NCBI GenBank assembly: GCA_963555705.1
Contig: OY743183.1
Coordinates: 49,341,466-49,405,465, forward strand
Direction: 5' to 3'
From: Ligustrum vulgare
Lineage: Eukaryota; Streptophyta; Magnoliopsida; Lamiales; Oleaceae
Length of the DNA stretch: 64,000 bases
Below the pieces are notes generated by a model. The model saw nothing but the letters and a program-made list of their open reading frames with translations, searched no databases and had not been told where the DNA came from. Position 1 is the first letter of the stretch; every line of letters begins with the position of its first letter. The translations under genes were made by a program, and so were the position numbers. This document shows positions 12,012-23,024 of this stretch, piece by piece.

Positions 12012-13361
12012 TCTATTTAATATATAATAGTAGAAGAGTTGGGAGATGATTTCCCGCTCATCAGCCAAAATTAAAAAAAAAAATCTATCTAAAAAATCCT
12101 GTGCCCAAGTCTTCTATAGGAAATAGTGGGACCACCACGTTTCTTCTTACCAACATTTTGGGGGAAGTGTTATCTAATTTTCAAAATTCAAACAATTGCT
12201 TCTCATCGTTTCTCTTCGTCTGGGTCAAAGATTTTTAATCTCTGACTAGAAAAAGCTGCAGTTGGTAGGATTCGATTTAGATCTGTCGAAGTCCCTCTCT
12301 CGAAGATGCTCTTCATTCGACTCTTCGTCTATTCCACTTGCTATTGGTAGGTTTGATTTAGATCCGAGTCTTCTTGGCTTAGGATAAACTAATTAGGATG
12401 GAATCTTACCTTCCATTTTTCATTTCATGGTTTTGAATCCAGCAATGCTTCAAGCCTTCAAAGTTCGGCCATTGACGACGAAGACAGCAGACCCCTCCCG
12501 TAACCATGTCCCGTCGCGTCTCCTCTCTCCCATGCGGCACTGCAGCTCCTTAACGGTAGTCTAATTTTTGTGGTTTAGATTTTTTGGTTTTGTAATTTTT
12601 TTTGTTTTGTAATGTAAATATTGATTCTTGATCACTCAAATTTTTTTGGTTTTGCAGCTTTCCTCTTGATTTGTAAGTAGAAATGGTATTTTGCTTCCTT
12701 TTTTTTTTTTTTTTTGGTTCTGAAAAATATCAGAAGATGGCTTTCTTCTTATCTTCTCTTTGTTTTGTAAATTTATTGGGGGGGGGGGGGGGTTGTTCAT
12801 ATCCTTTTGTTCTTAATGTTTGAGGTTAACTATGGGCTTTATAATTATTATTCAGAATCTCTATTTGATATTTCACAATGTTTGTAGGTTTTATTGTTAC
12901 CATTTGGATTGCTACTATAATATGCTTTTCTGATTTGGTAATTACAAAAAATCGATGCGGAGAATAACAAATCATTAGGGATGCATTCATATGATATAGT
13001 TTGAGAAAACACGGTTTCACCTGTGAAAAGCTACTTTGAATAGCTATGAAGGTGTTAAAAAGTAGACATTGTAGCGATTTTATTGCTGAAAGATAAAAAT
13101 TGTTGACATAACTTAAGTTCGATAAAGACATTTTTTTTTGGTTTAATGAGGTATTTATGTGAATTTGACAAAATTTGTCCTTTTTAATTTATACTTTATT
13201 ATGTACTTTGTTCATTGATACTTCCTATTGCAAACAAATATAAAGATAATGTCATCCGTGCATTGCACAAATATATAATAGTTATTATATAATAATCAAG
13301 ATATTTTTAAAATTATGATTTAAAAATTATATATTTCGTGTATTGTGCGGTAGAGAACTAG
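12012..13361 (+). mobile_element. Probable non-autonomous Helitron remnant
   Basis: The start TC (after an A) and the end CTAG (before a T) fit Helitron insertion between A and T without target duplication. A decayed palindrome CGTGTATTGTGCGG precedes the CTAG by about eight bases, and a second CGTGCATTGCAC box sits about 90 bases upstream, both typical of plant Helitron 3' ends. There is no Rep/helicase. The first 700 bases contain CT-rich, exon-leader-like sequence, which could be a captured gene fragment, and a run of 15 Gs lies at 12778-12792. The ends are short motifs, so the call is moderate. Confidence 0.45.
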
Positions 13362-13439
13362 TAGTAATAACAATATAATAATCTTAATAATAAGAAAATA
13401 TAAGAATTCGAAAAAGAAAAAAGATGGACAAGGAATTTA

Positions 13440-13448
13440 GGCGGGAAA
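13440..13448 (-). promoter_or_regulatory. E2F-type binding site upstream of the DDT gene
   Basis: GGCGGGAAA is the reverse complement of TTTCCCGCC, a good match to the E2F/DP consensus. It lies about 120 bases before the start codon, in the likely promoter or leader. E2F sites are common in plant genes for chromatin and replication proteins expressed in dividing cells, so it is plausible here, but a 9-bp match alone is weak evidence. Confidence 0.4.
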
Positions 13449-13566
13449 ACCCCCTAAAAATTCACATTTAACCCTTGAGTTCCCCCCTTTAATCTCATTT
13501 GTTCATCAGTTTTTAATTTTCACATCATCAGTTCTTCGCTCTAAAATTTTTCTCACTCTACACACC

Positions 13567-16500
13567 ATGACCGGCGGAATGCAAAATGACGACGTAACAT
13601 TAATCTCGGAGTCGTCGCCCACGGTGGTGGACGTCGAGCTAGCACGGAAAAAGCTTCGTCAACGCTGGGAGTTAGCCTCAGTTCTCAATTTCCTAAACGT
13701 AATATCAGTCCTTTCCATACATTTTCTGGATTCTCCCCAAATACCTTGGTTTTCATTCTCAATTACTTTGTAGATTACATGTAATTCTCATCTGTGCTTG
13801 GGCATGCAAAAGTTTATTTTTCCATGATCGTGAATAATCGATTGGAGAAAAGTACAATTTTCTTCAGTATTCTATGCAAGCCTGTGGTAGGAAAGTGGGA
13901 GAGTATTTAGCCCAGCTTAAAAGCTTTTTCCTAGCCAGTCTGATGTACAAGTTATAGGAACATAAAATATCCTTAACCAGTTTAGGAAACAGAAAAATAA
14001 AGAATCTATTAAGCGCATTGTATATTAGGCTCGTTTGTTATACCTTATTATATCAAGGGAAAATAAAATTTTCATTCATGAAATTTTAGAGACATGTATG
14101 CGATTGTTTTGCGAATCTCTCAGTGATTATGTTTATCTTTTTACTCGAGTGTGAAAGTTTGAGGTTCTTTGATATGTAATTGTAGGTTTTCGAGCCAGTG
14201 ATCCAGAGCAATTTTGAAGTATCTGCTGAAGAGATAGAATATGCGCTGATTCAGCAGAATAAGATGCTTGGTCAGCTTCACATAGCACTTTTGAAGGTTT
14301 CATTTTTCACTTTCTTTTCCATTGTTATTCATGAACTTCAAGTGATTTCAGTTGCTTTTTATTTTTTCTTTCTTTCTCTTTTTTTTTTTTTATTTATTTA
14401 TTTTTTTTCTGAATTAAGTAATGAATTTTCAGTTATCTGTGCTTTTAATGTTATCTTAATGTCATGTTTGAATTGTGAATATTTGTCAGTTCGAAGTAAG
14501 AAATGTTCAGTTGATCTAATTGACGTTTATTCTAATTTCATTTATAGAATTGATGCTGATTTGTTTTTAGAAGTTTAGACGATTGGAGAACTTTTCCTGA
14601 AATTTACAAATACTGTACATTTTTTTTCTGATTTTAAATTTTAATTGAAAAGTTATCAACTTGCTGGTACTTGATTATATGTTTTTCTTATTGTCTTTGG
14701 TTATTTTACTATGTGTTTTCCTTGCTATTCTTATCAGCCTGATGATGTGACTTCAATTTTTTAGGGAATACATCCGGTGAGCAAAACAATGGACAGTTCT
14801 GATGCTTGGGTGATTGCTCTTAGTAAGAAACTTTTGATGTGGTGGCCATGGGTATGTCCAACTTTTAATTGCTAAGAATTATTTTATGAATTGAAAGATA
14901 CTATTGCACCTCTCTTTCATTTTTTTGCAGGTTGCTGAAGGGGATTTTCCTTTAAATGGAGTCAAAGGGTATGACGTATCTTCATCTTGTATCAGTTATT
15001 CATGATGTCATGTATACTGTAACTGAGCAAATATTATTTTGTTGCTGCCATAAAATTTCAGAGAGGAGATATCTATATACAAAGAACTAGATCCAACAGT
15101 TCGTCTACTAATTCTTAAAGCGCTTTGTGAAGTTCGAGCTGCTGTATACCTTCAAAGCTTCCCTATTCATATGATATTACCGCAATTTTATATATGCATG
15201 TCATTTATCAATCCCCAGCTACTTATTCTGGAAAATGATTTGGGATATAATCATTTTTGGTAACTTGTTTGGTTGAGTTCTAATTTATAAACGATAATTA
15301 CAATTTCCAATTGATTTTGCTAAGAACTTAACTGAAAAAAAATTCTAAAAGCCAGTTATTGAAATTTGTTTCTCTTTGATGTTTTTGAACCTGTTTATTT
15401 CTTTTATAGCAAGATGATATAGTTTCCTATATCAATGAGGCTATAAAAAGTGGTACTGAAGTTTCTACTTTTCGAAAGGATAAGCTTGCTGGAGATGAAC
15501 ATGGAACTACATTCTGGTAAGTACTGTGTCAACCGTGCACTCCTTTTGCAGTGAGCTTAATCTCTGGTGTAATTCCTGCTCTCTCGGTTGCAGGTACGAT
15601 GGAAATGCAACTGGCTATAGATTGTACAAAGAAGTTCACACTTTTGAATCCAAGCCAAGAGTTAATGCGAAGGATATTGTGCCGGCAATTGACTCTCAGT
15701 GGGAGACCCTGGCAACAAATCTTGAAGACTTTCGCAAGATTGTGGTAAGATAGCATTTACTACTACCCGTATCATTCCTTGGACTGGATGTCATATTTGT
15801 TTCTGCCTTTTCCATACATGATAGGATGGATTTTCATCCAGTGAAGTTAAATGGGAAGTTGCTATTAGTGAGTCTATTGAAGCTAATGCCATTCCTGTCC
15901 TCGAAAAAATTCAGAAGGTCAGAACTTAGATTTTTTTTGCCTTTGTTTTTCCACTTTTTCTTGTTAGTGACTTTGAGCATGGGATTTTAAGGAGTCAATT
16001 CATACTTCCATAATTTCTTTTGGTTTTACAAAATGTGGGTATGCTGCTCATTTGACAGAAGAAACAGAGGGCACTGCAACGTCAGAAAAGAGAACAGATG
16101 CTTCTTAATGGTACTAGAAATGCTGGAATAACTAGGTCTTGCCGTAATCTCAGGCCCATTAATTATACTTTTGGTATGGCACAGGATATCTTTGTCCATT
16201 TAATTTGCATCTCAAAAATCCTTATCTTATTCTTAATGGCAAGTTGTGCATTATCATTTTTCCATTTCATCAGTTATATAAGATTAGTAAAAACTGGACT
16301 TTCATACATTCGACATTACTCTCTATCGACCCATGTAGAATGCATCTCTTTAATTCTATGACCAAGAGTACTTTTCTTTCAAAATGCAGATGATTATGAT
16401 AGAACCATTAAAGAGGCCATACAATATACAAAGTAAGTATTGTCGACTTCAGCTTTCTCTCTCTTATATTTGGAATTAGTAGTTAGTAGGGCGGCATTTT

Positions 16501-17540
16501 AGTTGAACATTAATTGTTGCTTTAACTTATCCTTATTTAGGCTATATGTGTTCCTTTTGCTTAGTTCAACCTGCTTATGTTGTTAGAAGTATCGATTTAC
16601 AAATATTATTACCAAACTCACAGGAACCCATTTAGCAGAGCTTTTGCTTTTGTTCTTCTTCTTTTAGTTGTAGAAGAGCTTCCTCAGAAAGTTATTTTAG
16701 GCAAATTTTCACTAAAAGCTCTTATAGCCAGACAAGCCAATTTTAAAAAATGATCCAAACAGGTTAAAAAACAATTAGTCTCAAAAGTAGCTTTTGACTT
16801 TTCAAAAGTTTTGCAAGATGGACCCTTAGTCGCACAAGGATTTGAATTCCACTAGGCAAAATGAAGATCATGAAACACAGGCTACACAGCCTTATCTGGC
16901 TAACTACAAAAATATTGCATCGTGTCCATTAAACTCAAATATGGAAAGAGATTGATTATTCACATTCTGGCCACCTGAGTTCTAATTCCATTGCTTCGAT
17001 ATTTCTACTACAAAAATAGTGATCATCCTTATCAAAACCACGGATGCTAGAAGTAAAGATTATTGCTTTCCAATAAGGGTTATCTTTTGCATGCTCATTT
17101 TTTTTTGGTTTAGCAAAAGGACAAGTGGAGCTAACTATTCAGATACTCACTCGAGGGATAGTGAATTGACTGAAAGTGATGGTGAAATGAATGATCATCA
17201 AGGAAGTGATGACGATGACTTGGACGATGATGGTGTAAAGGAAGATAAAGATCAGAAAAATGGCAGCAAGCAAAACAATGGAACAGAACAGAAAATAATT
17301 CCGGTCTATAGGCCTAAAGGATTTCGGTCTAGTAAGAGACTAGCTGGAGTTCCTGTCCATGCCGTTCCTGATGGGCTAAATTTACGTGCAAAGAACCGGT
17401 CTAGACAAAGACCTTCAGTTAATACTGCCATTGAGTATCCTACTGTTCCCGACTCAGAAGATGAAGAGGTGTCGCAAGAAACAAGCAAAAGAGTCTCTGG
17501 GAATTCAGTCCTGGTTGCTACTACTACTGCCAGGGACTGA
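13567..17540 (+). CDS. DDT-domain chromatin-remodelling protein (DDR4-like), 11 exons
   Basis: Exons by reading frame and GT-AG sites: 13567-13698, 14186-14296, 14765-14851, 14931-14968, 15062-15143, 15410-15516, 15594-15744, 15825-15917, 16059-16173, 16390-16432, 17114-17540. They join in one frame to 1386 nt, 461 residues plus stop. A DDT domain covers about residues 36-100 (FEPVIQSNFEVSAEEIEYAL, then LHIALLKGIHP), followed by a WHIM-like stretch with ELDPTVRLLILKALCEVR and TTFWYDGNATGYRLYKE. Next come a basic coiled segment (KKKQRALQRQKREQ), an acidic block near residues 345-365 (SDDDDLDDDG) and a basic C-terminus (RSSKRLAGVP). DDT proteins of this kind partner ISWI-type remodellers in the plant nucleus; Arabidopsis At1g18950 (DDR4) is the closest type I recall. 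The start is the first in-frame ATG (CACCATGA). It appears intact. Exact family member is an inference. Confidence 0.93.
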
Positions 17541-18837
17541 TTTTGGCTGCTAGAAGAATTTTTTGACAACTTCAAGAATATTATGGTGCAAACTGCAAAC
17601 TGACAATAGAGCCTCTATTGCAAAATTTTGAATCTTGCACTGTACCAAATTTGTAAAGTTGACGTGTCCTATTTTGTTAGTTTACCTGAAAATTGGTTTT
17701 TGCCCGATGTCCTCTATATGTTTTGCTGCATTTTGAACAGGGGCAATGTATCTTTATTAGGCTTTGATTAAATCCTAGTAATGAACTTTGTTATCGTTTT
17801 AGTAGCAAGCCTCTAGAAATATAGAAGGGGATGGTTGCTTGGTTGAAGCTTTTTCTTATTGTTGTGTGAACGAGTGAACTGTCTCATGAATTTTTTGACA
17901 AATAATCTTGTCAGCTTCAAATAATAGGTGAATATGAACCCAAATGTAATAAATTTGATTAAGGGTCGTGTGACAATGCTTTTGTGTACTTGTTGAAGAA
18001 TTTTTGGAAGAAATTATGTTGAGTTAGTTTCTTCTAAAAGCTCTTTTAGTTATACAGTTATATTAGTTAGTAGCGCGTACGTTGCACGTAACTTTGTAAT
18101 GATATTATGAAATATATATGGATGTTGTGAATCGTATTTTTTCATAATATACACTAATTTTTTTTAAAAATATATAAATTAAAAGCACGTAACTATATAT
18201 TCATTATGTATTTTATTAATGTCGACATCAATATTTTTTGTCTGGACAACAATAGATAACGTCAACAAATTTGCTAACAAATTGTAGTTGATTACGCTAA
18301 ATCGAAGATGAGTGGTGATTATGTAGAGTGAAATAATAAGATTGTTTTGTACTACATGTTTGGATAATGATAAGTTGGATAAAACTTGAGTTTGAGTTAA
18401 AGTGGAACAACTCAAGTACATAGCTTTAACATTTTTATTTTGTTAAAACTATTTTTGATTAAACGATGCTTTTAGTGTATCATTTCATTGAATACTTGTT
18501 GCGTACAATTTTTATAAATAATTGAAGTCGATACTTGAATTAAAAAAATGCTCTAAAAATCTATTGAACCACTTAAAAACATGTACATATACGCGTCGCT
18601 TCTCTTAATTGCTAAGGCAATTGGTTATATATACTAATAAAAAAATATCAAGAGTAAATGTCCCACAAAAAATATTAAACATGAATATGTAGACTGTGAC
18701 TTTTTTCTTTAAAATATAAATGAATTTGGAAGAAATTAATAATAAATTACATAAAAAGATGTCATTCTTATACAATGACGTATTAGTGAAGAAATCTATT
18801 GGTTCAATATTTAGTAGTAACATAATTTCTTTTGGGG
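17541..18837. other. 3' UTR of the DDT gene and AT-rich intergenic sequence
   Basis: The first 200-300 bases are T-rich and carry no frame, fitting a 3' UTR. Beyond about 17.9 kb the sequence is AT-rich filler. Near 18073-18090 GCGCGTACGTTGCACGT resembles the palindrome near Helitron 3' ends (minus orientation), but the terminal CTRR is not convincing. Open frames here have no recognisable product. Confidence 0.5.
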
Positions 18838-19075
18838 CCCCATTGAGAGGGGGTGATTAGTGTTGGAAATGGGCCGAGCCGGCTCGTGACTCATTTGTGA
18901 CGAGCCGCCCTTGAAAAAACGAGTCGAGCCATGCTCGGCTAGTTTCTCGGTTCACTGGTTTGGCTCATGTCCAAGCTCGTGGATCAGACGAGTTGAGTGG
19001 CTCGTGGCCTGTGTTTTGATTAGTCAAGTCATCGAGCCATTGAGCGGCTCGGCCCGTTTTCCATCTCTAGTGGTG
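18838..19075. repeat. GC-rich dispersed repeat with CGAGCCG / GGCTCG phrases
   Basis: In an otherwise AT-rich stretch this 240-bp block repeats CGAGCC, GGCTCG and CGAGTCGAGC in both orientations, ending in GGCCCGTTTTCCATCTCTAG. Such blocks are scattered in plant genomes as parts of transposon ends. No terminal repeats or target duplication could be fixed. The 60-codon frame across it is not a gene. Confidence 0.5.
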
Positions 19076-19716
19076 ATGACATATGTTGTATGAATCACAT
19101 TTAGATAGTTACCAGAAAGAGTGCTTTTGTGAAAAGTTAACAAAATATTTACCAGTTGTCTACATTAAAAGTTATATTTTCATTTAATCAGAATAAAACA
19201 TTAAATTAACGATAATTACTATATGTTTTTAACTACTAATTTCGTAAGATCCTAAAATCAAGGTTCTAAAATGAATAATACTTTGCGATGCGTCGAGGTC
19301 TAGAATCAAGAATCACAAGTTTATGCGTATCAATGCGAAGAATAGTCGTCATAACGTGTTTCGTACTTTTAATAATATTTTAATTAATTTTAAGATATTA
19401 AATAAATTTTTATATGAAAATAGATTTTATGACATAAAAACTGAATAAACAAATAATATAAAATATATAAATAATTTTCTTTAATTTTAGAATTACTAAC
19501 TCAAAAAATAGTGATTTATGGTTGATAATTTTATTTATAGTATACTATTTGCTTCAAATTGTCAAAATATTTTAATCCTTATAAAATATAAAAAATAATA
19601 TTTAAATAATAGTTTGGAGAGAAAAGTCAAGCAAATAATAGTAAGTAAAAACAATTAAAAAAAAAGGAAGCAAATTGAGCAATTTAAAAAGAAAACAAGA
19701 AAGAAGAAGCCTATCA

Positions 19717-19755
19717 GTTCCCATCCCACATCGAATGTTGATGTGGGATGGGAAC
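19717..19755. promoter_or_regulatory. Perfect 16-bp hairpin containing snRNA-type upstream sequence element
   Basis: GTTCCCATCCCACATC (19717-19732) and its exact reverse complement (19740-19755) are separated by 7 bases. The left arm and loop read ATCCCACATCG, an exact match to the plant snRNA upstream sequence element RTCCCACATCG. A TATA-like CTTATAAAGG follows about 40 bases further (19773-19782), close to the spacing of RNA polymerase II snRNA promoters. No U1, U2, U4 or U5 sequence was recognised downstream, so this is a promoter-like box without an identified transcript. Confidence 0.55.
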
Positions 19756-20081
19756 ACCTATTACCCTTATAAAGGGGCTGTTCGATGGTAAGCTGAATTA
19801 AGTTTGCAAAGGGATTGCATATGTTTACATATAGTCCCTGAGTATAGTTTTTTTTTTAATTTAAATAGAACTGGTTCAATTGGTTTCTAACTGATTAGAT
19901 TGGAAAAGTAACGATTTATTATTGATTCTTGACCATTAATCACCGATTTTTAGATTTATGTTCAGTAAAAAGCATTATTTTGCGCATATGGGTAATGCGA
20001 GGCGTTTTCCTCAAGTATTGAGCTAATGCGCACATAGGCGACGTTTATTCTCACATTTTAGAACACTGCCTAAAATTACTA

Positions 20082-20940
20082 ATAATTTGTCTAAACAATC
20101 TATATGGAATTTTATAAATATGTAGCTATTTTAAAATAGGATCATTACTCGAGTAAATGAATATGTGAGTTTATTTTAAGTGATAAATTACTATGTTAAT
20201 TACTTTATTTAAACTTATAAATAGAGTTTGAAGGGACAATGATCATCTTTAAGTTAGAAAATATTACATTAATTATAAAATGTTATAATTATAATTAAAT
20301 TAATTGAATAAAAAATGAAATTATAAATTATTGTTGAGAATATTATGGTCCAAAAATTAAATGTAAGAAATTATAAATTATTGTTGAGAGTATTATAGTC
20401 CAAAACTTAAATAATCTTCCTTTAAGGGACTTTTAGAAGTGTGTGCGAGTATGTGTGTCAACGATAATTACTACACATTTTTAACCACTGATTTCTTAAG
20501 ATCCGCCAAGAAATTACTAATAATTTTATCTGACAATTTATATGAAATTTTATAAACACCTAGCTATTTTTAAATTGGACCACGACAAGCGTAAATGAAT
20601 ATGTTGTGTTTATTTTGAGTGATAAATTTACTATGTTAATTACTAAACATTTAAATAGATTTTGAAGGTACAATGTACATCAATAAATTAGAAAATATTA
20701 CATTAATCGCAAAATTTTATAATTAAAATAAAATTAATTGAAAGAAAAATAAGAAAATATAAATTATTGTTCATGGTATTATGTTCAGAAACTATAAATA
20801 AATAAAATTAGAATTGACAATGAACATCATTTAATTAGAAAAAAATAAATTGATTATAAAACATTATAATTAAAATAAAATTAATTTAAAGACAATTAAG
20901 AAATTATAAATTATCATCGATGATATTATGGTCCAAAATT
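20082..20940. repeat. Three degenerate direct copies of a roughly 300-bp AT-rich unit
   Basis: Copies at about 20082-20405 and 20505-20805 share the same order of phrases (TACTAATAATTT, AAATTTTATAAA, AGCTATTTT, GTGATAAATT, ACTATGTTAATTACT, AGAAAATATTACATTAAT, AAATTATTG, TATTATG). A shorter third copy runs from about 20815 to 20940 and ends, like the first, with TATTATGGTCCAAAA. Within the first copy the last 50 bases are themselves duplicated (20330-20410). No coding or element ends were found. Confidence 0.7.
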
Positions 20941-21290
20941 TTTTTTCCCCTATAAAGGCCTTCTATATATACTAGCATGTAACATGCATGTTGCATGCGA
21001 TATAATAATGATATTTTTATATTTTTTATTCATGTATATATGTTTTTTTTTTTAAAATGAATGTAAACTCCATACACATTTTACCTAAAAAAAATATGTA
21101 AAACATTGAATTAAACAATCTCAATACTGGAATCAATTTATCTTAATTCAATGAGTAAGCATTTTTTTTTTTTTTTTGGATTTAAGCAAGGTGTGGAGCA
21201 TTTTATGAGCGTAGCTCTTGAGGCAATACTTTGTGCCTCTTTCTTTTAAGATATCACTTCAAAAAGTTCTAACTCTTTCGCTTGAACTGC
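20941..21290. other. AT-rich spacer with a Helitron-like 3' end on the minus strand
   Basis: On the minus strand a 24-base near-palindrome (20976-20999, built on GCATGTTACATGC) is followed directly by CTAG and then T at 20975-20971, the arrangement of a Helitron 3' terminus. No 5' TC end was located at higher coordinates, so only the end is suggested. The rest is AT-rich without features. Confidence 0.35.
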
Positions 21291-21291
21291 A

Positions 21292-21765
21292 GATGCTCGA
21301 TATTGGGCGTAGTCTTGCTTTGCAAGGCCTCAAGCAGACGGCCAGCCAGCTCGTCCATGTTGTCTAGTATGAGGCAACTAAGGCCAGATCTACAGAGGAA
21401 AATCTTGAGAAAGTTGAGACCAACCTGACAGTTGCCCTTCAGGAGCGCAATCTTGCTCGAAGGAAAGTTGTCAAGCTTGATGATGAGCTTTGGAAGGCTA
21501 AGAAGGAGAAAGCGAATGCAAGGTCTACTACAATAGAAGCCTTCAAAAATTCGGATGAATACAAGCTCGCCTGAGAAGTCATGCTTTGGTAACTTACGCT
21601 TAAGGCATGAAGCAAGCTTGAGCTTGGTGCCGACTTAAGGTGCCCGACCTTAATACGAGCCCCTTGGCCAAATTTTCGTTGGGTACTGAAGAATTGAATT
21701 TTACTTATTTTGAGGAGGACGAAGAGGAGGTCGAGGATGCCAATGATCCTGAACCCCAACTCTAA
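21292..21765 (+). pseudogene. Remnant of a retroelement gag-like coiled-coil protein
   Basis: The plus strand reads, with stops and frameshifts, LDIGRSLALQGLKQTASQ, then EENLEKVETNLTVALQERN, then RRKVVKLDDELWKAKKEKAN and AFKNSDEYKLA. A final stretch, LGTEELNFTYFEEDEEEVED, ends at a stop near 21765. Long heptad-like Glu/Lys coiled coils with an acidic tail of this kind occur in the gag-like frames associated with plant Ty3/gypsy elements. At least two stops are visible. No partner domain is present nearby. The assignment to a retroelement rather than a host gene is an inference from general resemblance. Confidence 0.55.
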
Positions 21766-21856
21766 ACCCTTTTTTTTTTAATTTTTTTGTAAGGATCAGG
21801 GGATGCCCCGTGGACTGATTGTAATCATCTTTTCTTTAATGAAATTTGATTTTGTT

Positions 21857-22225
21857 AATTTGAAGTAATAATTTGTAATTCCAGGCACTTGGCAAGCCTT
21901 GTAAATTATTTTTACTAAGAAATGTCAAGCCTTTGACATTGTGAATTTGAATTAATAATTTGTAATGTTGGACAATTGGCTGACTCTGTAAATTATTTTT
22001 ACAAAGAAAGTTCAAGCCTTTGACTTTGTGAATTTGAATTAATAATTTGTAAGGTAGGGCAATTGTCCGGCCTTGTCAATTATTTTTACAAAGAAAGGTC
22101 AAGTATTTGATTGTAATTTGAAGTAATAATTTGTAAGGTCGAACACTTGGCCGGCCTTGTAAATTATTTTTACAAAGAAATATCAAGCCTTTGAATTTGT
22201 GAATTTGAATTAATAATTTGTAAGG
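21857..22225. repeat. Tandem repeat, about 87-bp unit, four and a half copies
   Basis: Units start with AATTTGAAKTAATAATTTGTAA at 21857, 21944, 22031, 22115 and 22202 (spacing 87, 87, 84, 87). Each continues with a cassette resembling CACTTGGCCGGCCTTGTAAA, then TTATTTTTACAAAGAAA and TCAAGCCTTTGA. The unit begins just after the gag-like remnant and stops before the Athila-type LTR, so it could be a 3' UTR repeat of the element that supplied the coiled-coil frame. Confidence 0.9.
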
Positions 22226-22241
22226 ATGGGTGATTTACTGA

Positions 22242-23024
22242 TGATAAGTGTATTTTATACACTTATTTCTATCCTAAAAGTAGGATTTTAATTGTTTGTT
22301 CAAGAATATTTGTTATTTATTTTGTTGTTATTTATTTATATTTCAGGAATAACCCAAAAGTCGAGAAAGTAAAGGAAATTGATCAAAATCAAGTCAATTG
22401 GATGATAAAAGAACCAAATTGTGCAAACGAAGAGTTGGTGATGTAAATCAAGGTGCAAATTGGAAGAAAATTCGAAGAAAGAATCAAATTGGGTGAAATC
22501 AGAAGTTTAAGGACTAAAGTGTATGAATCAAATAAAGAAGAACCAAAGTGAAAATATTAAACGGTTGATTCGGAAAACGATATGATACTTGAAGACTACT
22601 AGATGCAATTAGAAGTCAAAAAGAAATGAAATATGATGTAAATATTACCATAAATTCATTCCAATCAAACAAGATTTTTGGCAAATTTTTAGTCAAAATT
22701 TGAGAGCTAATCTTGGGGTAGTAAACATTCGAATTGGAAAAATTCTATTTCGGGAAGAATTGTATCCCTTTAAGTTATCTTTCTAATTCACTTTGAATAA
22801 CTTCAATCGGATAAGGGGATAGAAAGATATTATCAAAATACCAAATGCTGTGCAGTGACCAAAAAGATCTCCCACGAATGTAACTTTTCTTGTTCGGTTG
22901 AAACTCTTTTGGAAGCCAATTTGGATGCGATTTTCAGCATTCATCTCTTCCAAGTAACCTATACTTCGACCTAATCTATAAATACCAGACCTTAGGCACA
23001 TTTTTGAGGGTTCCCAACTTGCTC
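22242..23024 (+). mobile_element. Truncated Athila-type gypsy LTR
   Basis: It begins TGATAAGTGTATTTTATACA, the same first bases as the longer LTR that ends at 37860 on the other strand, and keeps a similar order of phrases (GGATGATAA, AAGTCGAGAAAGT). A TATA-like CTATAAATACC lies near 22975, and the sequence breaks off about 50 bases later, abutting minus-strand RT sequence. The downstream R-U5 part, several hundred bases in the other LTR, is missing. No target duplication was found. It is therefore a 3'-truncated LTR joined to another broken element. Confidence 0.7.

Noticed and set aside
14198..14578. 126-codon frame starting inside exon 2 of the DDT gene
   Set aside because: It reads through the GT donor at 14297 into T-rich intron; the hydrophobic tail is intron translation.
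17019..17113. Upstream extension of the last exon of the DDT gene
   Set aside because: The frame is open by chance upstream of the TTTAG acceptor at 17113; joining at 17114 keeps the reading frame with exon 10.
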